DNA of 62,522 nt, taken from assembly GCF_000466965.1 (NCBI RefSeq), contig NZ_BATB01000013.1, positions 1 through 62,522 of the forward strand, given 5' to 3'. Under the pieces are notes generated by a model, which saw nothing but the letters and a program-made list of their open reading frames with translations, was not told where the DNA came from and did no database searches. Of the stretch, positions 1 to 9,450 are shown piece after piece. The number at the start of each line of letters is the position of its first letter. The stretch's first letter is position 1. The position numbers and the translations under genes were made by a program. Origin of the DNA: Limimaricola cinnabarinus LL-001 (GTDB lineage: Bacteria > Pseudomonadota > Alphaproteobacteria > Rhodobacterales > Rhodobacteraceae).

Positions 1-282
1 GATATGTGCAACAGCGCCAATCTGAGCCTGCGCGTCGCGCAAGCTATGCTCCAGCAAATGCCGGGCCTCTTCGGGGGAAAGGTTTTCGTGTTCCATGGCC
101 CAAAATACAGCTTCGCTCTGCGCTGTCACAATAGCGGCGAGACGCCTAGCGGCCGGTAATCCACAGGTTTGTAAGCTCAACTGCATCACAACAGGCGCTC
201 CACGCCTGACCAGCGTGCGAGGCAGCCGGCGGCGCCACGTATAGACGGCGCCTCTTCGGAAGACATGGTTCATTGCGGTCAT
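1..282 (-). CDS. Site-specific tyrosine recombinase, N-terminal part (runs off left edge)
   Basis: Read on the minus strand from the ATG at 282, the frame stays open for 94 codons to base 1, so only the N-terminus is visible. A GGAGG ribosome-binding site lies five bases before this ATG; in-frame ATGs at 294 and 273 are less well placed. The start MNHVFRRGAVYTWRRRLP has the short beta-strand pattern (RRG-x-Y-x-W/F-RRR-x-P) that opens DUF6538-containing integrases, followed by an Ala/Arg-rich helix and a helical segment with LSPEEARHLLEHSL. The catalytic Arg-His-Tyr domain lies outside the window. Family assignment rests on the N-terminal pattern only. Its position suggests the left boundary of an integrated element. 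Confidence 0.55.
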   Translation of the reverse strand, partial: MTAMNHVFRRGAVYTWRRRLPRTLVRRGAPVVMQLSLQTCGLPAARRLAAIVTAQSEAVFWAMEHENLSPEEARHLLEHSLRDAQAQIGAVAHI

Positions 283-1188
283 GCCGCCCTCCATCGAGAG
301 CAGGCGGTCCGAGATCCCCGTCATCCAGTGCTGCACCATGGTGTGACAGCTCTGTGTGACACGCCCCAGTCATGTTCAGGGGCATCAACAATATCAATGA
401 CTTGGGAAAAACCTGGCTGGGGTGGTAGGAGCCCCAGCGAAATTCCGGCGATTTCCAAGTCACTGTATGCTTTGTAGAAATTCGAACTTGCACTGCTTGT
501 GTGACGTCCCAATAGGCTAGCCGCGTATCGCCGAACGTCAAGCAAGCGTCGCCTGCAACTCGAAGTTTCCTATGAACTCGAAGCTGCTACGCTCGGATGC
601 GTCGACAGGAGCCGCGACGCCCGGCCTTGGAGCCTTTGTGGCTCGATTCGAACTGGGCCGAAGGGTTGCATGCCGCTTCGACCGAGTACGGGATGAGACC
701 GGGGTGAGATAAATCTATCCCGGCAGGCAGTTCGTTTCAGGGGGGTTGCCCCCTGTTCAAGGCTCATCCGCTCATGAGCGCTGAATGCTAGCAGGTCGTT
801 TGTGTAGCGGAATCTAGGCCTCATCCCAGTCGTCACCTTGGCTTTCCCGCGGGGCACCAAGCGCGACATGGCAGTCTAGCCTTTAGTCGATCCCTTCAAA
901 TGATAGCCGTCCGATGCGGACTGACTGCTGATGTCCCAATGAGGCACTGCTTCGAGTCAAACTATTGTTCATTAGTGCCAATTAAAGTTCATAACCAGCA
1001 GCTAACGCTGGCGAACCTCCTATGCACACACGGATCGATAGACCGTTCGCTGTATGAATGCAATGAACTACTGTATTTTGTTAGTTACACATGTTATGCC
1101 TGATGTAGGGAGGATTCGTTTGTGCTTAGAGGGCCCGACGGCCCTAGCGATCGGATCTGATGCGAGGCAGAAATCGGGAGGGGCTGGC
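283..1188. other. Intergenic region, no convincing gene
   Basis: About 900 bases between the integrase start and the hydrolase gene. The short open frames here show no recognisable domain or good ribosome-binding site. The heptamer GTGTGAC occurs three times in the same orientation, at 341-347, 354-360 and 499-505, upstream of the integrase. A CTGGGG/CCCCAG stem lies near 418-438. From about 895 to 1130 the DNA becomes AT-richer, as expected for the promoter region of the downstream operon. No tRNA was seen. Confidence 0.5.
1086..1095. promoter_or_regulatory. Putative SorC-type operator, TACA-NN-TGTT
   Basis: TACACATGTT lies about 95 bases before the hydrolase start, in the AT-rich leader of the first transporter operon. 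The same TACA-NN-TGTT pattern is found in the control region at 11837-11846 and, inverted, at 21635-21644. Shared placement upstream of sugar operons flanked by two SorC-family genes suggests a regulator binding site. This is a motif comparison by eye only. Confidence 0.35.
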
Positions 1189-2147
1189 ATGGCCGAAATT
1201 TACGATCACACGGGCGCGCCGTTCGGCATGGCCGGGCACGGGTGAACGGCATCCGTATGCACTATGTGACCGCGGGGCAGGGTGAGCCACTGCTGCTACT
1301 GCACGGCACGCCCAAGACCAGCCATTACTGGTACAAGCTGTTTCCCCTTCTGACCGAGCACTTCACTGTCGTGGCACCCGACCTGCGCGGTTTTGGCTAT
1401 ACCGACCGCCCACCCGCTGCCGAAGGTTACGACTCGCTCACCAACGCGACCGACGCGGCCGAGCTGATGGCCCAACTGGGACATGACACCTACCACGTCC
1501 ATGGCGAGGACCGCGGTGCCGAGTTCGCCTATGTGCTGGCCGCGAGTTTCCGAAACCGGGTCCGGACGTTGTCGTTTTGCGAAATGCTGCTCTCCGGGCA
1601 GGGGCTCGAGGAGTGGTCCAACTTTACGCCGGAGAACATCTCGGCCCAGTTCCGTCAGAAGGGCGTCTGGGTGTGGCATATCCCGTTCTTCTGGATCCCC
1701 CACATCCCCGAGATGCTAATCCAGGGCCGCGAGCGCGAATTCTGGGAGTTCTGGATCAAGGCTGAAACCTACAATCCGAACGCGATAACCGACGAGGCTA
1801 TCGACGAGTGGATCGCCCGCATCCAAGCGCCAGGAGGGCTGCGCGGCGTGCTCGAGACCTATCGCGCCGGCCTTAAGAACGGCGATATCAACGCCAGGCT
1901 CAAGCAGGAGAAGCTCACGCTGCCGATCATGACCGTCGGCGCGCCCGAGTTCTTCGGCCCGTTGGTCGAGGATCAGATGAACAAGATGTCGACCGGCGTC
2001 GAGCGTGCCGAGGTGTTCGAGGAATGCGGCCATAGCCTCGCGCTCGAGGCCGAGGACCGGCTCGCCGCCATGCTCAGGGATTTCATGCTCGGCCGGTCCG
2101 GCATCACCCAAACGGCCAGCGGCCAGACCGCCAGCGCCGCCGAATAA
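1189..2147 (+). CDS. Alpha/beta hydrolase, epoxide hydrolase/haloacetate dehalogenase-like (frameshift at about 1241)
   Basis: Alpha/beta hydrolase of about 319 residues once one missing base is restored. A strong site, GGGAGGGG, precedes the ATG at 1189, which opens MAEIYDHTGAPFGMAGHG and then hits a TGA. The rest continues in another frame from a GTG at 1242 (VNGIRMHYVTAG). Adding one G to the GGG at 1240-1242 joins the two. The protein has the HGTPKTSHYW oxyanion region, the nucleophile-elbow GEDRG (Asp nucleophile, with Glu where most relatives have His) and the late catalytic ECGHSLALE histidine, as in epoxide hydrolases and haloacetate dehalogenases. It lies 36 bases before a binding-protein gene, so it probably acts on the imported compound. 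Termination-reinitiation at the GTGA overlap is the alternative to an indel. Confidence 0.75.
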
Positions 2148-2183
2148 TCCGTCACCCCGCGTAAGCCATTGAGGAGAAAGCTT

Positions 2184-3362
2184 ATGTCCCACGTCCGTCG
2201 CATCGCGACCCTGTCGGTCAGCATCCTGACCGCCACCGCCATCCCGCTGTTTGCGCAGGAGGGCGCGAACATCGGTGATGTCGATCACCCGCTCTGGTAC
2301 CAGCCGCCGAGCGAAAAGACGCTCGAACTGGCCAAGATCGACGATCTGTCCAACACCGTGGTCAGCGGCGGCCCGCGCGGCGAGGAGGGCGTGCTCGCCT
2401 CGACGCTCGGGATCACCGAAGAGCAGGCGCAGAAGATCCGCGACGGCAAGTTCACCGCCGCGATCTCGATGGGCTGGCTCGGTGACGACTGGGCCACCCA
2501 GCAGCTGATCGGCCTCAACGAGACATTCGACAAGCTCGGCATCGAGGTGGTGGCGGAGACCAACGCTAACTGGGACGACGCCAAGCAGCTTGCCGATCTT
2601 GATGCGATCGCGGTGCTCAAGCCCGACCTCGTGGTATCGATCCCGCTCAACACCCAAACCACCGCGAACGCATTCCAGTCGCTGGCTGCGGCCGGCTCGG
2701 AGATTGTCTTCATCGACCAGGCCGCCGACGGCATGGACGCGCCCGAGGACTACGCCGGCGTAGTCTCCTCGGACAACCTCGCACTCGGCATGTACCTTGC
2801 CGATCTTCTAGCCGAGGCAACCGATGGCAAGGGTGAGGTCGGCGCGATGTATTTCGCCAACGACTTCTACGTCACCAATCTACGCTACATCGGTTTCGTG
2901 GCGCGGCTGATGGCCAAGTATCCCGACATGAAGCTGATCGCCGCCGCCGGTCACGACGACCCCAACAAGGGTCAGCAGGTGGCGCAAGCGATGATCGCGC
3001 GCTACCCCGCGATGCAGGGGCTCTACGCCTCTTGGTCGATCCCGGCCATGGGCGCGGTCGCCGCGGCGGAAAGCTTCGGGCGCACGCCGCAGGATCTGCC
3101 GATCGTCAACGAGAACTTCGACCAGATCGTCGCCGCCGACATGGCCAATGGCGGCTTCATCGCCGGCATCTCCTCGCAGCGCCCCTACGATCAAGGCGTG
3201 GCCGAGGCGACGATCGGCGCGCTGGCGCTGATCGGAGAGGACACGCCCGACTACGTCGTGGTGCCGCCGCTCAAGGTCAGCAGCGACAACCTGCCCGAAG
3301 CTTATGAGACGATCTATCGCCAGCCGCTGCCAGAGCAGATGGCGGCAAGTCTCGGACAGTAA
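2184..3362 (+). CDS. Periplasmic sugar-binding protein of Rbs-type ABC transporter 1
   Basis: Substrate-binding protein of 392 residues, family Peripla_BP_4 (ribose/rhamnose/AI-2 type). The ATG at 2184 follows GAGGAG and gives a Sec signal peptide ending IPLFAQ. A non-standard N-terminal segment of about 85 residues precedes the periplasmic-binding fold (FTAAISMGWLGDDWATQQL), making it longer than the usual 310-330. Conserved elements include KPDLVVSIPLN, FIDQAADGM and IVNENFDQIVAADMANG. It is first of a binding protein-ATPase-permease set and should deliver substrate to the permease at 4902-5885. The ligand cannot be read from sequence. Confidence 0.88.
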   Translation: MSHVRRIATLSVSILTATAIPLFAQEGANIGDVDHPLWYQPPSEKTLELAKIDDLSNTVVSGGPRGEEGVLASTLGITEEQAQKIRDGKFTAAISMGWLGDDWATQQLIGLNETFDKLGIEVVAETNANWDDAKQLADLDAIAVLKPDLVVSIPLNTQTTANAFQSLAAAGSEIVFIDQAADGMDAPEDYAGVVSSDNLALGMYLADLLAEATDGKGEVGAMYFANDFYVTNLRYIGFVARLMAKYPDMKLIAAAGHDDPNKGQQVAQAMIARYPAMQGLYASWSIPAMGAVAAAESFGRTPQDLPIVNENFDQIVAADMANGGFIAGISSQRPYDQGVAEATIGALALIGEDTPDYVVVPPLKVSSDNLPEAYETIYRQPLPEQMAASLGQ

Positions 3363-3433
3363 ATCCAAGGGCCGAGCGAGCGTCGTGCGCGGCGCCCGCC
3401 CGATCCCTACATGTCCGATCCGGAGGGAACCCC

Positions 3434-4918
3434 ATGGCAAATCTGCTCGAATTGCGTGACGTCGACAAATCCTTCGCCACGATCCCGGTGCTGCGGCACG
3501 CGAGCTTCGCGCTGCGCCCCGGCGAAGTCCACGCTCTGATGGGCGGCAACGGCGCCGGGAAATCTACTCTGATGAAGATCCTCACGGGGGTCTATACCAA
3601 GGATGGCGGCAGCCTCGTCTTCGATGGCGAGGCGGTCGAACTGGCAGGGCCGCGCGACGCTGAACGTCTCGGCATCGCGATGATCTTCCAGGAGTTCAGC
3701 CTGATCCCCACGCTGAGTGTCGCCCAGAATATCTTTCTGCATCACGAACCCCGCACGGGCGGCTTTCTCAACGACGCCGAGGCCGAGCGGCGCGCCGCGA
3801 AGATCCTGCGCGATCTTGGTGAGGACATTGACCCGCGCGCCATCGTCGAGACCTTGTCCGTCGGCGCCTGCCAGATGGTCGAGATCGCCAAGGCGCTGTC
3901 GAAGAACGCTCGCGTGCTGATCATGGACGAGCCTACCTCGTCGCTGTCGGAGTCTGAGGCCCGGACGTTGTTCGGCCTCGTGCGTAAGCTCAAGTCAGAG
4001 GGCATTTCCATCGTCTACATCTCCCACCGCATGGCCGAGATCTTCGAGATCTGCGATCGCATCACCGTGATGCGCGACGGCCATGACGCTCTGACGCGGC
4101 CGACCGGCGAGGTAACGATGCAGCAGCTGATCGAGGCGATGCTCGGCGAGGGGGTCGAGGCGGCGATGCAGTACCACGCGCGGCGCCTTCCAGAAGATGC
4201 ACCAACGGTACTGGAGGTCGAGGCGCTGACGCTCGAGGAGAAGGTCAGCGACGCGAGCTTCGAGATCCGCGCTGGCGAGATCGTCGGGCTAGCGGGGCTG
4301 ACCGCCTCGGGCCGCACCGAGATCGCCGAAGCGATTTTCGGCCTCAGGCGAATCCGCAGCGGCGAAGTGCGGATCGACGGCAAGCCGGTCCGCGGCACTG
4401 ATCAGGCGATCGCCGCCGGGGTGGCGTTGGTGCCCGAGAACCGGCGCACTCAAGGCCTCGTGCTCGAACATTCGATGCACGATAACTTGATCCTGCCCAA
4501 TCTGGGACGCTTCACTCGCGGCATGTTCGTACGCGATGGCGCCGGGCGGCGCGCCGCGAACGACGCCATCGCGCGGCTCAAGATTCGCACCGACGGGCCG
4601 GACAAGATCGTCGGGCTGCTCTCGGGCGGCAACCAGCAGAAGATCGTGCTGGCCAAATGGCTCGAACGCCGGCCGCGGCTGCTGATCCTCGACGAACCCA
4701 CGATCGGCGTCGACATCGGCGCCAAGTCTGACCTCGTCGAGATCATCCGCGAGATCGCGGATGCTGGCACGGCGGTCATGGTGATCTCGTCGGAGTTCGA
4801 GGAACTGCTGGCAATGAGCGATCGAGTTCTTGTCCTGCATGACGGACGGCTGATCAAGGAATTGAAACGCGAGGACATCGCGACGGAGGAGGTGCTGCAC
4901 CATGCAATCCAAGGCTAG
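3434..4918 (+). CDS. RbsA-type ABC transporter ATPase (two nucleotide-binding domains)
   Basis: 494-residue cytoplasmic ATPase with two ABC domains in tandem, the layout of RbsA/XylG/MglA. Domain 1 has Walker A GGNGAGKST, signature LSVGA and Walker B VLIMDEPTSS. Domain 2 has a degenerate Walker A (TASGRTE), signature LSGGNQQK and Walker B LLILDEPTIGVD. Degeneracy of the second P-loop is usual in this family. A GGAGG site precedes the ATG. The 3' end overlaps the permease start by 17 bases, indicating translational coupling. Confidence 0.93.
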   Translation: MANLLELRDVDKSFATIPVLRHASFALRPGEVHALMGGNGAGKSTLMKILTGVYTKDGGSLVFDGEAVELAGPRDAERLGIAMIFQEFSLIPTLSVAQNIFLHHEPRTGGFLNDAEAERRAAKILRDLGEDIDPRAIVETLSVGACQMVEIAKALSKNARVLIMDEPTSSLSESEARTLFGLVRKLKSEGISIVYISHRMAEIFEICDRITVMRDGHDALTRPTGEVTMQQLIEAMLGEGVEAAMQYHARRLPEDAPTVLEVEALTLEEKVSDASFEIRAGEIVGLAGLTASGRTEIAEAIFGLRRIRSGEVRIDGKPVRGTDQAIAAGVALVPENRRTQGLVLEHSMHDNLILPNLGRFTRGMFVRDGAGRRAANDAIARLKIRTDGPDKIVGLLSGGNQQKIVLAKWLERRPRLLILDEPTIGVDIGAKSDLVEIIREIADAGTAVMVISSEFEELLAMSDRVLVLHDGRLIKELKREDIATEEVLHHAIQG

Positions 4919-5885
4919 AGCCGCCGGCGGCTTGCCGGTCCGGGCCCCGAAGCTGACCGGCTTCGACTGGCGCGGCTACATCGTCTACCTGTTCTTCACC
5001 GCCGTGCTGATATTCTTCGCCGCGACAATAGGCGACAAGGGCTTCCTCTCGGTCCCCAACCTGTTCAACATCGCGCGCAACACTGCGATGATCGCGGTGA
5101 TCGCGGTGGCGATGACCTTCGTGATTTCAGCCGGCGAGCTCGATCTCTCGGTCGGCTCCACCGCCGCGCTCTCGGCGCTGGTCGCCGCCCTCGTGATGCA
5201 GGCCGGCTTCGGCATGGTGGCAGGCGTTGCCGCGGCACTCGGCGCAGGGTTGCTGGTGGGCTTAGTGAACGGACTGTTCGTGACCGGGCTCGCGATCCCG
5301 TCGTTCCTGGTAACGCTGGGAATGATGCAGTTCGTGCGCGGTCTCGATATGCGGCTGACCTACACCAACCCGGTGCCGGTCGCCGACAATACCTTCAACG
5401 GCATCTTCGGCAAAGGCTACCTGTTCGGCGTGCCGTCGCTGCTGATCTGGTCAGTAGTTGCGGTGGCGCTGGGCCACGTGGTGCTGCGCTACACGCCGTT
5501 TGGTCGGCAGGTGCTGGCCACCGGCGGCAATCGGGTTGCAGCGGCCTATTCGGGTATCCGCGTCAACCGCACCAAGCTCTACTGCTTCCTGCTGTCCGGC
5601 GCGGCGGCGGCGCTGGCGGGGCTGCTGTTCACCGGCATGATGTCGACCGCGCGCTACAACTACGGCACCGGCATCGAGCTTGCCGCGATCGCCGCGGTGA
5701 TCCTAGGCGGCACCAGCCTGTTCGGCGGGCGCGGCACGATCATCGGCACCTTTGTCGGCGCGCTGCTGATCGGAACGATCAACAATGGGCTGATCATCAT
5801 GGGCCTCGACGTATCCGAGCAGAACATGGTGGCAGGCGCGATCATCATCCTAGCCGTGGCCTTCGGAAAGCGCCCGGCGCGTTGA
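4902..5885 (+). CDS. RbsC-type ABC transporter permease
   Basis: 327-residue inner-membrane permease of the branched-chain/ribose type (BPD_transp_2). It has about nine hydrophobic segments, the ISAGELDLSVGS motif near residue 75 typical of sugar permeases, and the late AAVILGGTSLFGGRGTIIGT loop that contacts the ATPase. The start lies inside the 3' end of the ATPase gene. It ends the first transporter operon and is followed within 30 bases by an intrinsic terminator. Confidence 0.93.
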   Translation: MQSKARAAGGLPVRAPKLTGFDWRGYIVYLFFTAVLIFFAATIGDKGFLSVPNLFNIARNTAMIAVIAVAMTFVISAGELDLSVGSTAALSALVAALVMQAGFGMVAGVAAALGAGLLVGLVNGLFVTGLAIPSFLVTLGMMQFVRGLDMRLTYTNPVPVADNTFNGIFGKGYLFGVPSLLIWSVVAVALGHVVLRYTPFGRQVLATGGNRVAAAYSGIRVNRTKLYCFLLSGAAAALAGLLFTGMMSTARYNYGTGIELAAIAAVILGGTSLFGGRGTIIGTFVGALLIGTINNGLIIMGLDVSEQNMVAGAIIILAVAFGKRPAR

Positions 5886-5911
5886 CACGGTCCATTCTGC
5901 CGCACGACGAA

Positions 5912-5937
5912 GGGCCCGGAGTGATCCGGGCCCTTTT
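5912..5937 (+). terminator. Rho-independent terminator
   Basis: Perfect nine-base stem GGGCCCGGA / TCCGGGCCC with loop GTGA, followed by TTTT. It lies between the transporter-1 permease and the convergent SorC regulator and ends the plus-strand operon. Confidence 0.85.
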
Positions 5938-6052
5938 CTCATGCGACGGGTGTGAGGGTGGACGCACCCCTAACTTTCATTGCGCTGATGGTGGACTTTC
6001 GACGGCGTCGGACCCAGTCGAGGTGCCGCTGCAACGCCGGGCGAGGCTGGCC

Positions 6053-7021
6053 TCAATCGCAGAGCGCGCGGCCGGTTTCCTCGTCCGTGATCAGCACGCT
6101 GGGCGCGGTCGCTGCGATCGCGGCGCGCATCACCTCATGCTTGTCTGGCCCGCCGGAGACCAGGAGCCGCCCCCGGGCCGAGCGCAGGCGCTTGAGATCG
6201 GCGGAGATGGCGCGCTGGTTGATCGGGTGATCCACCAGCCGGCCCTCGGCATCGATGAAGTTGTAAAGGATATCACCCACGGCACCCGCAGTGATCAAGC
6301 TCTCGCGCTCGGCTTCCGACAGGTGGCCGGTGCGGTAGGAGGTCGTGAGCTGCGAGATCCCACCGGTCGAGAAGATCGCCAAGTCGAGCTTGTCGGCCAT
6401 CTCGAAGATCGAGGCGAGGCCGCACCGCTCGAGCAGCGCGTGCTTGGTTTCGGGGCTGTCGACGAGGGCTGGGGCGGAGATCAGGTAGCCTTCGCCCTGG
6501 AACATTTCGGTGAACTGCCACGCGAATTCGGCCGGGTTGAACCGCCGCGCCGCGGCGATGCCGCCCAGGAGCGAGATGACTTTGAGTTCTTCGAAGGAGC
6601 CGCCGGTGATGAAGGGCAGGCTGCTGTGCAGGGTTCGGCCCCAGCCGACGCCCACGGTCATGCCGTTCTTTATCACGCTTGAGATATAGGCCCCGGCCGC
6701 GGCGGCGATGGCCGGGGTCGGGTCGGCGTCGGGGGCACTGACAGGGGCGAGAATGACCTCGCCGATCCCATAGCGCTCGCGCAGCTTGAATTCGGTGCTC
6801 GCCAGCTCGGTGAGCGGCGAGCGGATAGTGATGCGGACCTCGTTTCGGCGTCGGGCATCGGCCAGCAGCCGCACCACGGTCACGCGCGTCACGTCGAGGA
6901 TCTTGGCGATATCGGACTGCTTGAGGCCTTCTGCGTAGTAAAGCCAGACCGCCCGCGAACGCAGGCGGTCGGTCTCGCTGGTCCGCGCCGACGCGGCGCG
7001 TGCCGGTTCGAGTTGGTTCAT
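6053..7021 (-). CDS. SorC-family sugar-responsive transcriptional regulator
   Basis: 322-residue regulator with an N-terminal helix-turn-helix (LYYAEGLKQSDIAKILDVTRV, about residues 25-50) and a C-terminal sugar-phosphate-binding domain (GVGWGRTLHSS, VISLLGGIAA, DILYNFIDAEG). This is the SorC/DeoR-like layout of EryD and related polyol regulators. The ATG at 7021 follows GGGGGTGAT. It is the last gene of the minus-strand operon with the dehydrogenase complex, its start lying just past the E2 stop. It probably senses a phosphorylated intermediate and controls this supercluster. A paralogue lies at 26349-27290. Confidence 0.9.
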   Translation of the reverse strand: MNQLEPARAASARTSETDRLRSRAVWLYYAEGLKQSDIAKILDVTRVTVVRLLADARRRNEVRITIRSPLTELASTEFKLRERYGIGEVILAPVSAPDADPTPAIAAAAGAYISSVIKNGMTVGVGWGRTLHSSLPFITGGSFEELKVISLLGGIAAARRFNPAEFAWQFTEMFQGEGYLISAPALVDSPETKHALLERCGLASIFEMADKLDLAIFSTGGISQLTTSYRTGHLSEAERESLITAGAVGDILYNFIDAEGRLVDHPINQRAISADLKRLRSARGRLLVSGGPDKHEVMRAAIAATAPSVLITDEETGRALCD

Positions 7022-7022
7022 A

Positions 7023-8429
7023 TCACCCCCGGGAAGAGGCCTCGGCAATCACGAAGAGTTCGCCCAGTGCCTTGGCGCAAGCCTGTGGCCGCTCAATATG
7101 CGGAATGTGCCCGACCTTGTCCAGCAGCGTCAGGCTCGCGTGATCGGGCGCCCGCAGCGCGTGCCGCCAAGGCAGGATGCTGTCCTGCTTGCCCCAAATG
7201 ACCCGCAGCGGCACCTCGACACGGCCAAGGGCCGCCGAGAGGTCGAAGCCTTGTGTGCCGTCCGGGAACAGGCGGTCGGCCAGGTCGCGCTGGGCTGCGC
7301 GCATTTCCTCGTCCATGCGCGACAGCATCGCGGCCTGCGCGAAGTCCCAGCTGATCGCCTCAGGGTCCGCCGCCAACCGCTTGAGCCACGGTGCAAGGCT
7401 CTCGGCGCGCGACGCGCGGGCGATCCCCAAAAGCGTTTCGCCATCGATCTCGGGTCCGAGCCCCGCAGGCGCGATCAGCCCGAGGCTGCGCATGGCGCGG
7501 GGGCGGATGTCGGCGATGGACATGGCAACGGCACCACCCAGCGAATGACCGACAAGATGCGCGCCATCGAGGTTCAAATCGTCGAAGGCCTGCACCGCGA
7601 GGCGTGCGAATGCAGCGAAGCTCTCGATGCGCTTGAGCGGCGAGCGGCCGTGGCAGGCGAGGTCGATGCGAATGATTTCACGGGCGTTGCCCAGCGCCTT
7701 TTCCATCGGCGCCCAGCCGGTGGCGTCGGCGGCAAAGCCGTGGACCAGCACCACGGGCGCGCCGCTGCCCTGGCCTTTGCGGCGGGTGACGGCGAGCGCG
7801 CCGGGGCGCTCGGTCCAGCTGACGGGCGCGGCCGGAGCCTCCGGCGCGGGCTGGCGGGACGGTGTCTCGACAGCGGGTGCGGGACGCTCGCGTGCCTCGA
7901 TCTCACGGGCCACGTCGTCGGACTGGATACGCCCCTGCGGGCCGCTGCCTACGAGGCGGGCGAGATCGAGCCCTGCCGTGCGTGCGGCGGCACGGGCGGC
8001 GGGGGTGGCGCGGGGCCGGGGTTCATCGGTCTCGACGCTGCCGCTTGGTTGTTCGGGCCGGGTGTCCGCGGGCCTTGGCTCCGCGGCTTCGGCCACTTTC
8101 GTGCATGTGGCGCCTGGAGCGGCGGCCGGGGGGGCGGCGACATCGGTCGCCTGCGCCGCTTCACCCGGTGCCGCTTCGGGAATGGTCTCGTTTTCGGCAT
8201 AGATCCAGGCCACCGCGCTGCCCACGGGCACCTTGGTTCCCTCCGGCGCGATCACATGCGCGAGAATGCCGCTGGCGGGGGCCTCGATCTCCATCGCGGC
8301 CTTGTCGGTCTCGATGTCGAACAGCGCGTCGCCCTTGGAGACGGAGCTCCCGGCGGCGACGTGCCAGACGGAGACCAGCCCCGACTCCATGTCCATGTCG
8401 ACCTTGGGCAGGATGACCTCGGTTGCCAT
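7023..8429 (-). CDS. AcoC-like E2: lipoyl domain, E3-binding domain and alpha/beta hydrolase
   Basis: 468-residue E2-type subunit. Residues 1-80 form a lipoyl domain with the lipoylated lysine in IETDKAAMEIEA (Lys43). A Pro/Ala linker follows, then an E3-binding domain near 140-180 (ATPAARAAARTAGLDL, VGSGPQGRI). From about 200 onward it carries an alpha/beta hydrolase fold with nucleophile elbow GHSLGG and a late GHIPHIERP histidine, in place of the usual acyltransferase domain. This architecture is known from acetoin dehydrogenase E2 (AcoC). ATG at 8429 was chosen because it begins the lipoyl domain. It lies just downstream of E1beta. No E3 gene is in the window. Confidence 0.9.
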   Translation of the reverse strand: MATEVILPKVDMDMESGLVSVWHVAAGSSVSKGDALFDIETDKAAMEIEAPASGILAHVIAPEGTKVPVGSAVAWIYAENETIPEAAPGEAAQATDVAAPPAAAPGATCTKVAEAAEPRPADTRPEQPSGSVETDEPRPRATPAARAAARTAGLDLARLVGSGPQGRIQSDDVAREIEARERPAPAVETPSRQPAPEAPAAPVSWTERPGALAVTRRKGQGSGAPVVLVHGFAADATGWAPMEKALGNAREIIRIDLACHGRSPLKRIESFAAFARLAVQAFDDLNLDGAHLVGHSLGGAVAMSIADIRPRAMRSLGLIAPAGLGPEIDGETLLGIARASRAESLAPWLKRLAADPEAISWDFAQAAMLSRMDEEMRAAQRDLADRLFPDGTQGFDLSAALGRVEVPLRVIWGKQDSILPWRHALRAPDHASLTLLDKVGHIPHIERPQACAKALGELFVIAEASSRG

Positions 8430-8430
8430 G

Positions 8431-9450
8431 TCAGACCTCCTTGCGGACCAGCCGACGCGCGGCGGTTTCGATGTCGGGCGTCTGCGGCACCGCCGCCTTT
8501 TCGAGATCGGGGTTGTAGGGGATCGGCGCCTCGGCACCCCCGAGCCGCAGAATCGGCGCGTCGAGATAGTCGAAGGCATCGCTTTCGGCGATCATCGCCG
8601 ATATCTCGGCGCCAACGCCCAAGGTGCGCACGCCCTCGTAGACACAGATCAGGCGGCCGGTCTTGCGGACGCTGGCAATGATGGTCTCTCGGTCGATGGG
8701 ACGCACCGAGCGCAGGTCGATTACCTCAACGTCGATCCCTTCGGCGGCGAGCGTCTCAGCCGCTGCGAGGGCCCGGTGTACCATGATGGCCGAGGCCACG
8801 ATGGTCAGGTCACGGCCGGTGCGCCGCACCGCTGCCTTGCCGATGGGGGTGGTGTACCAGCCCTCCGGGACATGGCCCTTCATCTTGTAAAGCAGCTTGT
8901 GCTCGAAGATCACCACCGGGTCGGGATCCTCGAGTGCTGCGAGCAGCAGACCCTTAGCGTCCTCGGGCGTCGAGGGCTGCACCACCTTGAGACCCGGCAC
9001 GTGACCAAACCAGGCCTCGAAGCTCTGGCTGTGCTGGGCCGCCGCTCCGGTTCCCGAGCCCGAGGGCATGCGGAACACCACGGGGACCGAAGCCTCGCCG
9101 CCGAGCATGTAGCGCATCTTCGCGGCCTGATTGACGATCTGCTCCATGGCCAGCGTGGCAAAGTCCGAAAACTGGAACTCGAAGATCGGTCGCAGCCCCG
9201 TGAGCGCTGCACCGACGGCTACGCCCGCGCCGCCAAGTTCGGAGATCGGCGTGTCGCGCACCCGGTCGGGGCCAAAGCGCTCCACGAGATCGCCGGTGAC
9301 CTGGAAAGCGCCGCCATAGACGCCGATGTCCTCACCCATGAGGATCACCCGCTCGTCACGGGCAAGCGCCAGGCCCATCGCCTCGCGGATCGCCTCGGCG
9401 TAGCTCAGCTCGCGGCTTTGTACTTCGGGGTGACGGGTCGGGGCGTTCAT
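8431..9450 (-). CDS. 2-oxo acid/acetoin dehydrogenase E1 beta subunit
   Basis: 339-residue E1beta of a thiamine-diphosphate dehydrogenase complex (AcoB/PdhB family). Seen are the N-terminal [15 protein letters not shown], the conserved [42 protein letters not shown] and the C-terminal [14 protein letters not shown] transketolase domain. The start overlaps the E1alpha stop (ATGA) and the stop abuts the E2 start, so the three are translationally coupled. With E1alpha it should decarboxylate or cleave a 2-oxo acid or vicinal dicarbonyl/acyloin; the true substrate is unknown. Confidence 0.93.
   Translation of the reverse strand: MNAPTRHPEVQSRELSYAEAIREAMGLALARDERVILMGEDIGVYGGAFQVTGDLVERFGPDRVRDTPISELGGAGVAVGAALTGLRPIFEFQFSDFATLAMEQIVNQAAKMRYMLGGEASVPVVFRMPSGSGTGAAAQHSQSFEAWFGHVPGLKVVQPSTPEDAKGLLLAALEDPDPVVIFEHKLLYKMKGHVPEGWYTTPIGKAAVRRTGRDLTIVASAIMVHRALAAAETLAAEGIDVEVIDLRSVRPIDRETIIASVRKTGRLICVYEGVRTLGVGAEISAMIAESDAFDYLDAPILRLGGAEAPIPYNPDLEKAAVPQTPDIETAARRLVRKEV

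Noticed and set aside
7098..8681. 527-codon plus-strand open frame
   Set aside because: Antisense to the lipoyl/hydrolase E2 gene; no family features.
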